In this document: one piece after another, positions 29,302 through 44,500 of the stretch
Layout: the number at the start of each line of letters is the position of its first letter
How positions within the stretch are numbered: the stretch's first letter is position 1
NCBI GenBank assembly: GCA_932294295.1
Contig: OW028585.1
Location: 20,932,912-20,996,911, forward strand
Length of the DNA: 64,000 nt
Source of the DNA: Alitta virens
Taxonomy: Eukaryota > Annelida > Polychaeta > Phyllodocida > Nereididae
Direction: 5' to 3'
Made by a program: the position numbers and the translations under genes
The notes under the pieces: model-generated
Seen by the model: the letters and a program-made list of their open reading frames with translations, nothing else
Told to the model about the DNA's origin: nothing
Databases searched by the model: none

Positions 29302-30570
29302 GATCGATCATCCAAGAATTGTGAAACTCAATGATCGAACATTTCAGAATTGTCAAACTAATTTTCATTCAAACCAAAATGGTTGGACTGAATGTTTGAT
29401 TAACTCAGATTGGTCAAACAGAATGTCTGATCAACTCAGAATAGTCAGACTCAATAATCGATCATTTCAGAATTGTCAAAGTCACTGTACATTCAAATCA
29501 AAATGGTTGGACTCAATGTTTGATTAGCTCAGAATGGTCATACTAAATGTTTGACCAAATCAGAATAGTCAAACTCAATGATAGAACTTTTCAGAATTGT
29601 CAAACTCGATTTTCAATCAAACCAAAATGGTTGGACTCAATTTTTGATTAGCTCAGAATAGTCATACTAAATGTTTGACCAAATCAGAATAGTCAAACTC
29701 AATGATCGAACATTTCAGAATTGTCAAACTCAATTTTTAATCAAACCAAAATGGTTGGACTCAATGTTTGATTATCTCAGAATGGTCATACTGAATGTTT
29801 GATCAACTCAGAATAGTCAGACTCAATGATCGATCATCTCAGAATTGTCAAACTCAATGATCGAACATTTCAGAATTGTCAAACTCAATTTTCATTCAAA
29901 CCAAAATGGTTGGACTCAATGTTTGATTAATTCAGAATGGTCATACTGAATGTTTGATCAACTCAGAATAGTCAAACTCAATGATTGAACATTTCAGAAT
30001 TGTCAAACTCAATTTTCAATCAAACCAAAATGGTTGGACTCAATGTATGATTATCTCAGAATGGTCATACTGAATGTTTGATCAACTCAGAATAGTCAGA
30101 CTCAATGATCGGTCATCTCAGAATTGTCAAACTCAATGATCGAACATTTCAGAATTGTCAAAGTCAGTGTACATTCAAATCAAAATGGTTGGACTCAATG
30201 TTTGATTAGCTCAGAATGGTCATACTAAATGTTTGACCAAATCAGAATAGTCAAACTCAATGATCGAACTTTTCAGAATTGTCAAACTCAATTTTCAATC
30301 AAACCAAAATGGTTGGACTCAATGTTTGATTAGCTCAGAATAGTCATACTAAATGTTTGACCAAATCAGAATAGGCAAACTCAATGATCTAACATTTCAG
30401 AATTGTCAAACTCAATTTTTAATCAAACCAAAATGGTTGGACTCAATGTTTGATTAATTCAGAATGGTCATACTGAATGTTTGATCCACTCAGAAAAGTC
30501 AAACTCAATGATCGAACATTTCAGAATTGCCAAACTCAATTTTCATCCAAACCAAAATGGTTGGACTCAA
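29302..30570 (+). repeat. Block with TCCAAGAATTGTG monomer
   Basis: Contains the diagnostic monomer at 29,311 and a 1-bp deletion (CAAACTAATTTT) near 29,360. Much of it recurs 18,505 bp downstream at about 47,807-48,890; 18,505 = 597 x 31 - 2, explained by the 1-bp deletions near 29,360 and 30,893. Gaps of up to 75 codons between stops occur here and in the relatives only by chance. Confidence 0.88.
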
Positions 30571-32088
30571 TGTTTGATTAATTCAGAATGGTCATACTGA
30601 ATGTTTGATCAACTCAGAATAGTCAAACTCAATGATCGAACGTTTCAGAATTGTCAAACTCAATTTTCATTCAAACCCAAATGGTTGGACTCAATGTTTG
30701 ATTAATTCAGAATGGTCATACTGAATGTTTGATCAACTCAGAAAAGTCAAACTCAATGATCGAACATTACAGAATTGCCAAACTCAATTTTCATCCAAAC
30801 CAAAATGGTTGGACTCAATGTTTGATTAATTCAGAATGGTCATACTGAATGTTTGATCAACTCAGAATAGTCAAACTCAATGATCGAACATTTAGAATTG
30901 TCAAACTCAATTTTCATTCAAACCAAAATGGTTGGACTCAATGTTTGATTAGCTCAGAATGGTCATACTGAATGTTTGATGAACTCAGAATAGTCAAACT
31001 CAATGATCGATCATCTCAGAATTGTCAAGCTCAATAATCGATCATTTCAGAATTGTCAAAGTCAGTGTACATTCAAATCAAAATGGTTGGACTCAATGTT
31101 TGATTAGCTCAGAATGGTCATACTAAATGTTTGACCAAATCAGAATAGTCAAACTCAATGATCGAACATTTCAGAATTGTCAAACTCAATTTTCATTCAA
31201 ACCAAAATGGTTGGACTCAATGTTTGATTAACTCAGATTGGTCATACTGAATGTTTGATCAACTCAGAATAGTCAGACTCAATGATCGATCATCTCAGAT
31301 TTGTCAAACTCTATGATCGAACATTTCAGAATTGTCAAACTCAATTTTCATTTAAACCAAAATGGTTGGACTCAATGTTTGATTAATTCAGAATGGTCAT
31401 ACTGAATGTTTGATCAACTCAGAATAGTCAGACTCAATGATCGATCATCTCAGATTTGTCAAACTCTATGATCGAACATTTCAGAATTGTCAAACTCAAT
31501 TTTCATCCAAACCAAAATGGTTGGACTCAATGTTTGATTAACTCAGTTTGGTCATACTGAATGTTTGATCAACTCAGAATAGTCAAACTCAATGATCGAA
31601 CATTTCAGAATTGTCAAACTCAATTTTCAATCAAACCAAAATGGTTGGACTGAATGTTTGATTAACTCAGAATAGTCAAACAGAATGTCTGATCAACTCA
31701 GAATAGTCAGACTCAATGATCGGTCATCTCAGAATTGTCAAACTCAATGATCGAACATTTCAGAATTGTCAAAGTCAATTTTCATTCAAACCAAAATGGT
31801 TGGACTCAATGTTTGATTAATTCAGAAAGGTCATACTGAATGTTTGATCAACTCAGAATAGTCAAACTCAATGATTGATCATTTCAGAATTGTCAAACTC
31901 AGTGTTCAATAAAATCAAAATGGTGGGACTCAATGTTTGATTAGCTCAGAATGGTCATACTGAATGTTTGATGAACTCAGAATAGTCAAACTCAATGATC
32001 GATAATCTCAGAATTGTCAAACTCAATAATCGATCATTTCAGAATTGTCAAAGTCAGTGTACATTGAAATCAAAATGGTTGGACTCAA
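30571..32088 (+). repeat. 1,519-bp repeat (49-mer), copy 1
   Basis: First of three consecutive copies of a 49-monomer unit. The diagnostic ACTCAGTTTGG lies at 31,541, 33,060 and 34,579, exactly 1,519 bp apart. This copy is one base short because of a deletion at about 30,893 (CATTTAGAATTG). It also carries private GAACGTTTC and AACCCAAATGG changes. Confidence 0.92.
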
Positions 32089-33607
32089 TGTTTGATTAAT
32101 TCAGAATGGTCATACTGAATGTTTGATCAACTCAGAATAGTCAAACTCAATGATCGAACATTTCAGAATTGTCAAACTCAATTTTCATTCAAACCAAAAT
32201 GGTTGGACTCAATGTTTGATTAATTCAGAATGGTCATACTGAATGTTTGATCAACTCAGAAAAGTCAAACTCAATGATCAAACATTTCAGAATTGCCAAA
32301 CTCAATTTTCATCCAAACCAAAATGGTTGGACTCAATGTTTGATTAATTCAGAATGGTCATATTGAATGTTTGATCAACTCAGAATAGTCAAACTCAATG
32401 ATCGAACATTTCAGAATTGTCAAACTCAATTTTCATTCAAACCAAAATGGTTGGACTCAATGTTTGATTAGCTCAGAATGGTCATACTGAATGTTTGATG
32501 AACTCAGAATAGTCAAACTCAATGATCGATCATCTCAGAATTGTCAAGCTCAATAATCGATCATTTCAGAATTGTCAAAGTCAGTGTACATTCAAATCAA
32601 AATGGTTGGACTCAATGTTTGATTAGCTCAGAATGGTCATACTAAATGTTTGACCAAATCAGAATAGTCAAACTCAATGATCGAACATTTCAGAATTGTC
32701 AAACTCAATTTTCATTCAAACCAAAATGGTTGGACTCAATGTTTGATTAACTCAGATTGGTCATACTGAATGTTTGATCAACTCAGAATAGTCAGACTCA
32801 ATGATCAATCATCTCAGATTTGTCAAACTCTATGATCGAACATTTCAGAATTGTCAAACTCAATTTTCATTTAAACCAAAATGGTTGGACTCAATGTTTG
32901 ATTAATTCAGAATGGTCATACTGAATGTTTGATCAACTCAGAATAGTCAGACTCAATGATCGATCATCTCAGATTTGTCAAACTCTATGATCGAACATTT
33001 CAGAATTGTCAAACTCAATTTTCATCCAAACCAAAATGGTTGGACTCAATGTTTGATTAACTCAGTTTGGTCATACTGAATGTTTGATCAACTCAGAATA
33101 GTCAAACTCAATGATCGAACATTTCAGAATTGTCAAACTCAATTTTCAATCAAACCAAAATGGTTGGACTGAATGTTTGATTAACTCAGAATAGTCAAAC
33201 AGAATGTCTGATCAACTCAGAATAGTCAGACTCAATGATCGGTCATCTCAGAATTGTCAAACTCAATGATCGAACATTTCAGAATTGTCAAAGTCAATTT
33301 TCATTCAAACCAAAATGGTTGGACTCAATGTTTGATTAATTCAGAAAGGTCATACTGAATGTTTGATCAACTCAGAATAGTCAAACTCAATGATTGATCA
33401 TTTCAGAATTGTCAAACTCAGTGTTCAATAAAATCAAAATGGTGGGACTCAATGTTTGATTAGCTCAGAATGGTCATACTGAATGTTTGATGAACTCAGA
33501 ATAGTCAAACTCAATGATCGATAATCTCAGAATTGTCAAACTCAATAATCGATCATTTCAGAATTGTCAAAGTCAGTGTACATTGAAATCAAAATGGTTG
33601 GACTCAA
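32089..33607 (+). repeat. 1,519-bp repeat (49-mer), copy 2
   Basis: Exactly 49 x 31. Shared markers include GAAAGGTCATAC, ACATTGAAATC, GTCATATTGAATG and CAATAAAATC. Private differences are minor: GATCAAACATT near 32,276 and GATCAATCATC near 32,805. Confidence 0.93.
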
Positions 33608-34599
33608 TGTTTGATTAATTCAGAATGGTCATACTGAATGTTTGATCAACTCAGAATAGTCAAACTCAATGATCGAACATTTCAGAATTGTCAAACTCAA
33701 TTTTCATTCAAACCAAAATGGTTGGACTCAATGTTTGATTAATTCAGAATGGTCATACTGAATGTTTGATCAACTCAGAAAAGTCAAACTCAATGATCGA
33801 ACATTTCAGAATTGCCAAACTCAATTTTCATCCAAACCAAAATGGTTGGACTCAATGTTTGATTAATTCAGAATGGTCATATTGAATGTTTGATCAACTC
33901 AGAATAGTCAAACTCAATGATCGAACATTTCAGAATTGTCAAACTCAATTTTCATTCAAACCAAAATGGTTGGACTCAATGTTTGATTAGCTCAGAATGG
34001 TCATACTGAATGTTTGATGAACTCAGAATAGTCAAACTCAATGATCGATCATCTCAGAATTGTCAAGCTCAATAATCGATCATTTCAGAATTGTCAAAGT
34101 CAGTGTACATTCAAATCAAAATGGTTGGACTCAATGTTTGATTAGCTCAGAATGGTCATACTAAATGTTTGACCAAATCAGAATAGTCAAACTCAATGAT
34201 CGAACATTTCAGAATTGTCAAACTCAATTTTCATTCAAACCAAAATGGTTGGACTCAATGTTTGGTTAACTCAGATTGGTCATACTGAATGTTTGATCAA
34301 CTCAGAATAGTCAGACTCAATGATCGATCATCTCAGATTTGTCAAACTCTATGATCGAACATTTCAGAATTGTCAAACTCAATTTTCATTTAAACCAAAA
34401 TGGTTGGACTCAATGTTTGATTAATTCAGAATGGTCATACTGAATGTTTGATCAACTCAGAATAGTCAGACTCAATGATCGATCATCTCAGATTTGTCAA
34501 ACTCTATGATCGATCATTTCAGAATTGTCAAACTCAATTTTCATCCAAACCAAAATGGTTGGACTCAATGTTTGATTAACTCAGTTTGGTCATACTAAA
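33608..34599 (+). repeat. 1,519-bp repeat, partial copy 3
   Basis: About 990 bp of the unit. After ACTCAGTTTGG at 34,579 it switches to the CATACTAAATGTTTGACCGAATC haplotype. Pieces of the same unit reappear to the right, with the 1,519-bp spacing again at 36,377/37,896 and 42,143/43,662. Confidence 0.88.
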
Positions 34600-35766
34600 T
34601 GTTTGACCGAATCAGAATAGTCAAACTCAAAGATCGAACATTTCAGAATTGTCAAACTCAATTTTCAATCAAACCAAAATGGTTGGACTCAATGTATGAT
34701 TATCTCAGAATGGTCATACTGAATGTTTGATCAACTCAGAATAGTCAGACTCAATGATCGATCATCTTAGAATTGTCAAACTCAATGATCGAACATTTCC
34801 GAATTGTCAAACTCAATTTTCATTCAAACCAAAATGGTTGGACTCAATGTTTGATTAGCTCAGAATGGTCATACTGAATGTTTGATGAACTCAGAATAGT
34901 CAAACTCAATGATCGATCATCTCAGAATTGTCAAGCTCAATAATCGATCATTTCAGAATTGTCAAAGTCAGTGTACATTCAAATCAAAATGGTTGGACTC
35001 AATGTTTGATTAGCTCAGAATGGTCATACTAAATGTTTGACCAAATCAGAATAGTCAAACTCAATGATCGAACATTTCAGAATTGTCAAACTCAATTTTC
35101 ATTCAAACCAAAATGGTTGGACTCAATGTTTGATTAACTCAGATTGGTCATACTGAATGTTTGATCAACTCAGAATAGTCAGACTCAATGATCGATCATC
35201 TCAGATTTGTCAAACTCTATGATCGAACATTTCAGAATTGTCAAACTCAATTTTCATTTAAACCAAAATGGTTGGACTCAATGTTTGATTAATTCAGAAT
35301 GGTCATACTGAATGTTTGATCAACTCAGAATAGTCAGACTCAATGATCGATCATCTCAGATTTGTCAAACTCTATGATCGAACATTTCAGAATTGTCAAA
35401 CTCAATTTTCATCCAAACCAAAATGGTTGGACTCAATGTTTGATTAACTCAGTTTGGTCATACTGAATGTTTGATCAACTCAGAATAGTCAAACTCAATG
35501 ATTGATCATTTCAGAATTGTCAAACTCAGTGTTCAATAAAATCAAAATGGTGGGACTCAATGTTTGATTAGCTCAGAATGGTCATACTGAATGTTTGATG
35601 AACTCAGAATAGTCAAACTCAATGATCGATAATCTCAGAATTGTCAAACTCAATAATCGATCATTTCAGAATTGTCAAAGTCAGTGTACATTGAAATCAA
35701 AATGGTTGGACTCAATGTTTGATTAATTCAGAATGGTCATACTGAATGTTTGATCAACTCAGAATA
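34600..35766 (+). repeat. Satellite stretch between larger duplications
   Basis: A-B-C-D units beginning with the GACCGAATC / CAAAGATCG haplotype, then pieces of the 49-mer unit (ACTCAGTTTGG at 35,447, 868 = 28 x 31 bp after the previous one). No gene. Confidence 0.85.
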
Positions 35767-38700
35767 GTCAAACTCAATGATCGAACATTTCAGAATTGTC
35801 AAACTCAATTTTCATTCAAACCAAAATGGTTGGACTCAATGTTTGATTAATTCAGAATGGTCATACTGAATGTTTGATCAACTCAGAAAAGTCAAACTCA
35901 ATGATCGAACATTTCAGAATTGCCAAACTCAATTTTCATCCAAACCAAAATGGTTGGACTCAATGTTTGATTAATTCAGAATGGTCATATTGAATGTTTG
36001 ATCAACTCAGAATAGTCAAACTCAATGATCGAACATTTCAGAATTGTCAAACTCAATTTTCATTCAAACCAAAATGGTTGGACTCAATGTTTGATTAGCT
36101 CAGAATGGTCATACTGAATGTTTGATGAACTCAGAATAGTCAAACTCAATGATCGATCATCTCAGAATTGTCAAGCTCAATAATCGATCATTTCAGAATT
36201 GTCAAAGTCAGTGTACATTCAAATCAAAATGGTTGGACTCAATGTTTGATTAGCTCAGAATGGTCATACTAAATGTTTGACCAAATCAGAATAGTCAAAC
36301 TCAATGATCGAACATTTCAGAATTGTCAAACTCAATTTTCATCCAAACCAAAATGGTTGGACTCAATGTTTGATTAACTCAGTTTGGTCATACTGAATGT
36401 TTGATCAACTCAGAATAGTCAAACTCAATGATCGAACATTTCAGAATTGTCAAACTCAATTTTCAATCAAACCAAAATGGTTGGACTGAATGTTTGATTA
36501 ACTCAGAATAGTCAAACAGAATGTCTGATCAACTCAGAATAGTCAGACTCAATGATCGGTCATCTCAGAATTGTCAAACTCAATGATCGAACATTTCAGA
36601 ATTGTCAAAGTCAATTTTCATTCAAACCAAAATGGTTGGACTCAATGTTTGATTAATTCAGAAAGGTCATACTGAATGTTTGATCAACTCAGAATAGTCA
36701 AACTCAATGATTGATCATTTCAGAATTGTCAAACTCAGTGTTCAATAAAATCAAAATGGTGGGACTCAATGTTTGATTAGCTCAGAATGGTCATACTGAA
36801 TGTTTGATGAACTCAGAATAGTCAAACTCAATGATCGATAATCTCAGAATTGTCAAACTCAATAATCGATCATTTCAGAATTGTCAAAGTCAGTGTACAT
36901 TGAAATCAAAATGGTTGGACTCAATGTTTGATTAATTCAGAATGGTCATACTGAATGTTTGATCAACTCAGAATAGTCAAACTCAATGATCGAACATTTC
37001 AGAATTGTCAAACTCAATTTTCATTCAAACCAAAATGGTTGGACTCAATGTTTGATTAATTCAGAATGGTCATACTGAATGTTTGATCAACTCAGAAAAG
37101 TCAAACTCAATGATCGAACATTTCAGAATTGCCAAACTCAATTTTCATCCAAACCAAAATGGTTGGACTCAATGTTTGATTAATTCAGAATGGTCATATT
37201 GAATGTTTGATCAACTCAGAATAGTCAAACTCAATGATCGAACATTTCAGAATTGTCAAACTCAATTTTCATTCAAACCAAAATGGTTGGACTCAATGTT
37301 TGATTAGCTCAGAATGGTCATACTGAATGTTTGATGAACTCAGAATAGTCAAACTCAATGATCGATCATCTCAGAATTGTCAAGCTCAATAATCGATCAT
37401 TTCAGAATTGTCAAAGTCAGTGTACATTCAAATCAAAATGGTTGGACTCAATGTTTGATTAGCTCAGAATGGTCATACTAAATGTTTGACCAAATCAGAA
37501 TAGTCAAACTCAATGATCGAACATTTCAGAATTGTCAAACTCAATTTTCATTCAAACCAAAATGGTTGGACTCAATGTTTGATTAACTCAGATTGGTCAT
37601 ACTGAATGTTTGATCAACTCAGAATAGTCAGACTCAATGATCGATCATCTCAGATTTGTCAAACTCTATGATCGAACATTTCAGAATTGTCAAACTCAAT
37701 TTTCATTTAAACCAAAATGGTTGGACTCAATGTTTGATTAATTCAGAATGGTCATACTGAATGTTTGATCAACTCAGAATAGTCAGACTCAATGATCGAT
37801 CATCTCAGATTTGTCAAACTCTATGATCGAACATTTCAGAATTGTCAAACTCAATTTTCATCCAAACCAAAATGGTTGGACTCAATGTTTGATTAACTCA
37901 GTTTGGTCATACTAAATGTTTGACCGAATCAGAATAGTCAAACTCAAAGATTGAACATTTCAGAATTGTCAAACTCAATTTTCAATCAAACCAAAATGGT
38001 TGGACTCAATGTATGATTATCTCAGAATGGTCATACTGAATGTTTGATCAACTCAGAATAGTCAGACTCAATGATCGATCATCTTAGAATTGTCAAACTC
38101 AATGATCGAACATTTCCGAATTGTCAAACTCAATTTTCATTCAAACCAAAATGGTTGGACTCAATGTTTGATCAGCTCAGAATGGTCATACTGAATGTTT
38201 GATGAACTCAGAATAGTCAAACTCAATGATCGATCATCTCAGAATTGTCAAGCTCAATAATCGATCATTTCAGAATTGTCAAAGTCAGTGTACATTCAAA
38301 TCAAAATGGTTGGACTCAATGTTTGATTAGCTCAGAATGGTCATACTAAATGTTTGACCAAATCAGAATAGTCAAACTCAATGATCGAACATTTCAGAAT
38401 TGTCAAACTCAATTTTCATTCAAACCAAAATGGTTGGACTCAATGTTTGATTAACTCAGATTGGTCATACTGAATGTTTGATCAACTCAGAATGGTCATA
38501 CTGAATGTTTGATCAACTCAGAATAGTCAAACTCAATGATTGAACATTTCAGAATTGTCAAACTCAATTTTCATTCAAACCAAAATGGTTGGACTCAATG
38601 TTTGATTAATTCAGAATGGTCATACTGAATGTTTGATCAACTCAGAATAGTCAAACTCAATGATTGAACATTTCAGAATTGTCAAACTCAATTTTCAATC

Positions 38701-41532
38701 AAACCAAAATGGTTGGACTCAATGTATGATTATCTCAGAATGGTCATACTGAATGTTTGATCAACTCAGAATAGTCAGACTCAATGATCGGTCATCTCAG
38801 AATTGTCAAACTCAATGATCGAACATTTCAGAATTGTCAAACTCAATTTTCATTCAAACCAAAATGGTTGGACTCAATGTTTGATAAATTCAGAATGGTC
38901 TTACTGAATGTTTGATCAACTCAGAATAGTCAAACTCAATGATCGAACATTTCAGAATTGTCAAACTCAATTTTCATTCAAACCAAAATGGTTGGACTCA
39001 ATGTTTGATTAGCTCAGAATGGACATACTGAATGTTTGATGAACTCAGAATAGTCAAACTCAATGATCGATCATCTCAGAATTGTCAAATTCAATAATCG
39101 ATCATTTCAGAATTGTCAAAGTCAGTGTACATTCAAATCAAAATGGTTGGACACAATGTTTGATTAGCTCAGAATGGTCATACTAAATGTTTGACCAAAT
39201 CAGAATAGTCAAACTCAATGATCGAACTTTTCAGAATTGTCAAACTCAATTTTCAATCAAACCAAAATGGTTGGACTCAATGTTTGATTAGCTCAGAATA
39301 GTCATACTAAATGTTTGACCAAATCAGAATAGTCAAACTCAATGATCTAACATTTCAGAATTGTCAAACTCAATTTTTAATCAAACCAAAATGGTTGGAC
39401 TCAATGTTTGATTAGCTCAGAATGGTCATACTAAATGTTTGACCAAATCAGAATAGTCAAACTCAATGATCTAACATTTCAGAATTGTCAAACTCAATTT
39501 TTAATCAAACCAAAATGGTTGGACTCAATGTTTGATTAATTCAGAATGGTCATACTGAATGTTTGATCAACTCAGAAAAGTCAAACTCAATGATCGAACA
39601 TTTCAGAATTGCCAAACTCAATTTTCATCCAAACCAAAATGGTTGGACTCAATGTTTGATTAATTCAAAATGGTCATACTGAATGTTTGATCAACTCAGA
39701 ATAGTCAAACTCAATGATCGAACATTTCAGAATTGCCAAACTCAATTTTCATCCAAACCAAAATGGTTGGACTCAATGTTTGATTAATTCAGAATGGTCA
39801 TATTGAATGTTTGATCAACTCAGAATAGTCAAACTCAATGATCGAACATTTCAGAATTGTCAAACTCAATTTTCATTCAAACCAAAATGGTTGGACTCAA
39901 TGTTTGATTAGCTCAGAATGGTCATACTGAATGTTTGATGAACTCAGAATAGTCAAACTCAATGATCGATCATCTCAGAATTGTCAAGCTCAATAATCGA
40001 TCATTTCAGAATTGTCAAAGTCAGTGTACATTCAAATCAAAATGGTTGGACTCAATGTTTGATTAGCTCAGAATGGTCATACTAAATGTTTGACCAAATC
40101 AGAATAGTCAAACTCAATGATCGAACATTTCAGAATTGTCAAACTCAATTTTCATTCAAACCAAAATGGTTGGACTCAATGTTTGATTAACTCAGATTGG
40201 TCATACTGAATGTTTGATCAACTCAGAATAGTCAGACTCAATGATCGATCATCTCAGATTTGTCAAACTCTATGATCGAACATTTCAGAATTGTCAAACT
40301 CAATTTTCATTTAAACCAAAATGGTTGGACTCAATGTTTGATTAATTCAGAATGGTCATACTGAATGTTTGATCAACTCAGAATAGTCAGACTCAATGAT
40401 CGATCATCTCAGATTTGTCAAACTCTATGATCGAACATTTCAGAATTGTCAAACTCAATTTTCATCCAAACCAAAATGGTTGGACTCAATGTTTGATTAA
40501 CTCAGTTTGGTCATACTAAATGTTTGACCGAATCAGAATAGTCAAACTCAAAGATCGAACATTTCAGAATTGTCAAACTCAATTTTCAATCAAACCAAAA
40601 TGGTTGGACTCAATGTATGATTATCTCAGAATGGTCATACTGAATGTTTGATCAACTCAGAATAGTCAGACTCAATGATCGATCATCTTAGAATTGTCAA
40701 ACTCAATGATCGAACATTTCCGAATTGTCAAACTCAATTTTCATTCAAACCAAAATGGTTGGACTCAATGTTTGATTAACTCAGAATGTTCATACTGAAT
40801 GTTTGAAGAACTCAGAATAGTCAAACTCAATGATCGATCGTCTCAGAATTGTCAAACTCAATAATCGATCATTTCAGAATTGTCAAAGTCAGTGTACATT
40901 CAAATCAAAATGGTTGGACTCAATGTTTGATTAGCTCAGAATGGTCATACTAAATGTTTGACCAAATCAGAATAGTCAAACTCAATGATCGAACTTTTCA
41001 GAATTGTCAAACTCAATTTTCAATCAAACCAAAATGGTTGGACTCAATGTTTGATTAGCTCAGAATAGTCATACTAAATCTTTGACCAAATCAGAATAGT
41101 CAAACTCAATGATCGAACATTTCAGAATTGTCAAACTCAATTTTTAATCAAACCAAAATGGTTGGACTCAATGTTTGATTATCTCAGAATGGTCATACTG
41201 AATGTTTGATCAACTCAGAATAGTCAAACTCAATGATCGATAATCTCAGAATTGTCAAACTCAATAATCGATCATTTCAGAATTGTCAAAGTCAGTGTAC
41301 ATTCAAATCAAAATGGTTGGACTCAATGTTTGATTAGCTCAGAATGGTCATACTAAATGTTTGACCGAATCAGAATAGTCAAACTCAAAGATCGAACATT
41401 TCAGAATTGTCAAACTCAATTTTCAATCAAACCTAAATGGTTGGACTCAATGTATGATTATCTCAGAATGGTCATACTGAATGTTTGATCAACTCAGAAT
41501 AGTCAGACTCAATGATCGATCATCTCAGAATT
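35767..41532 (+). repeat. 5,766-bp tandem duplication, copy 1
   Basis: 5,766 = 186 x 31. Markers exactly 5,766 bp apart: an A monomer repeated twice in succession (38,485 and 44,251), GGACACAATG (39,151 and 44,917), GATCAGCTCAG and CAAAGATTGAAC. This is the largest recent duplication in the window. Confidence 0.93.
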
Positions 41533-44500
41533 GTCAAACTCAATGATCGAACATTTCAGAATTGTCAAACTCAATTTTCATTCAAACCAAAATGGTTGGA
41601 CTCAATGTTTGATTAATTCAGAATGGTCATACTGAATGTTTGATCAACTCAGAAAAGTCAAACTCAATGATCGAACATTTCAGAATTGCCAAACTCAATT
41701 TTCATCCAAACCAAAATGGTTGGACTCAATGTTTGATTAATTCAGAATGGTCATATTGAATGTTTGATCAACTCAGAATAGTCAAACTCAATGATCGAAC
41801 ATTTCAGAATTGTCAAACTCAATTTTCATTCAAACCAAAATGGTTGGACTCAATGTTTGATTAGCTCAGAATGGTCATACTGAATGTTTGATGAACTCAG
41901 AATAGTCAAACTCAATGATCGATCATCTCAGAATTGTCAAGCTCAATAATCGATCATTTCAGAATTGTCAAAGTCAGTGTACATTCAAATCAAAATGGTT
42001 GGACTCAATGTTTGATTAGCTCAGAATGGTCATACTAAATGTTTGACCAAATCAGAATAGTCAAACTCAATGATCGAACATTTCAGAATTGTCAAACTCA
42101 ATTTTCATCCAAACCAAAATGGTTGGACTCAATGTTTGATTAACTCAGTTTGGTCATACTGAATGTTTGATCAACTCAGAATAGTCAAACTCAATGATCG
42201 AACATTTCAGAATTGTCAAACTCAATTTTCAATCAAACCAAAATGGTTGGACTGAATGTTTGATTAACTCAGAATAGTCAAACAGAATGTCTGATCAACT
42301 CAGAATAGTCAGACTCAATGATCGGTCATCTCAGAATTGTCAAACTCAATGATCGAACATTTCAGAATTGTCAAAGTCAATTTTCATTCAAACCAAAATG
42401 GTTGGACTCAATGTTTGATTAATTCAGAAAGGTCATACTGAATGTTTGATCAACTCAGAATAGTCAAACTCAATGATTGATCATTTCAGAATTGTCAAAC
42501 TCAGTGTTCAATAAAATCAAAATGGTGGGACTCAATGTTTGATTAGCTCAGAATGGTCATACTGAATGTTTGATGAACTCAGAATAGTCAAACTCAATGA
42601 TCGATAATCTCAGAATTGTCAAACTCAATAATCGATCATTTCAGAATTGTCAAAGTCAGTGTACATTGAAATCAAAATGGTTGGACTCAATGTTTGTCTA
42701 ATTCAGAATGGTCATACTGAATGTTTGATCAACTCAGAATAGTCAAACTCAATGATCGAACATTTCAGAATTGTCAAACTCAATTTTCATTCAAACCAAA
42801 ATGGTTGGACTCAATGTTTGATTAATTCAGAATGGTCATACTGAATGTTTGATCAACTCAGAAAAGTCAAACTCAATGATCGAACATTTCAGAATTGCCA
42901 AACTCAATTTTCATCCAAACCAAAATGGTTGGACTCAATGTTTGATTAATTCAGAATGGTCATATTGAATGTTTGATCAACTCAGAATAGTCAAACTCAA
43001 TGATCGAACATTTCAGAATTGTCAAACTCAATTTTCATTCAAACCAAAATGGTTGGACTCAATGTTTGATTAGCTCAGAATGGTCATACTGAATGTTTGA
43101 TGAACTCAGAATAGTCAAACTCAATGATCGATCATCTCAGAATTGTCAAGCTCAATAATCGATCATTTCAGAATTGTCAAAGTCAGTGTACATTCAAATC
43201 AAAATGGTTGGACTCAATGTTTGATTAGCTCAGAATGGTCATACTAAATGTTTGACCAAATCAGAATAGTCAAACTCAATGATCGAACATTTCAGAATTG
43301 TCAAACTCAATTTTCATTCAAACCAAAATGGTTGGACTCAATGTTTGATTAACTCAGATTGGTCATACTGAATGTTTGATCAACTCAGAATAGTCAGACT
43401 CAATGATCGATCATCTCAGATTTGTCAAACTCTATGATCGAACATTTCAGAATTGTCAAACTCAATTTTCATTTAAACCAAAATGGTTGGACTCAATGTT
43501 TGATTAATTCAGAATGGTCATACTGAATGTTTGATCAACTCAGAATAGTCAGACTCAATGATCGATCATCTCAGATTTGTCAAACTCTATGATCGAACAT
43601 TTCAGAATTGTCAAACTCAATTTTCATCCAAACCAAAATGGTTGGACTCAATGTTTGATTAACTCAGTTTGGTCATACTAAATGTTTGACCGAATCAGAA
43701 TAGTCAAACTCAAAGATTGAACATTTCAGAATTGTCAAACTCAATTTTCAATCAAACCAAAATGGTTGGACTCAATATATGATTATCTCAGAATGGTCAT
43801 ACTGAATGTTTGATCAACTCAGAATAGTCAGACTCAATGATCGATCATCTTAGAATTGTCAAACTCAATGATCGAACATTTCCGAATTGTCAAACTCAAT
43901 TTTCATTCAAACCAAAATGGTTGGACTCAATGTTTGATCAGCTCAGAATGGTCATACTGAATGTTTGATGAACTCAGAATAGTCAAACTCAATGATCGAT
44001 CATCTCAGAATTGTCAAGCTCAATAATCGATCATTTCAGAATTGTCAAAGTCAGTGTACATTCAAATCAAAATGGTTGGACTCAATGTTTGATTAGCTCA
44101 GAATGGTCATACTAAATGTTTGACCAAATCAGAATAGTCAAACTCAATGATCGAACATTTCAGAATTGTCAAACTCAATTTTCATTCAAACCAAAATGGT
44201 TGGACTCAATGTTTGATTAACTCAGATTGGTCATACTGAATGTTTGATCAACTCAGAATGGTCATACTGAATGTTTGATCAACTCAGAATAGTCAAACTC
44301 AATGATTGAACATTTCAGAATTGTCAAACTCAATTTTCATTCAAACCAAAATGGTTGGACTCAATGTTTGATTAATTCAGAATGGTCATACTGAATGTTT
44401 GATCAACTCAGAATAGTCAAACTCAATGATTGAACATTTCAGAATTGTCAAACTCAATTTTCAATCAAACCAAAATGGTTGGACTCAATGTATGATTATC

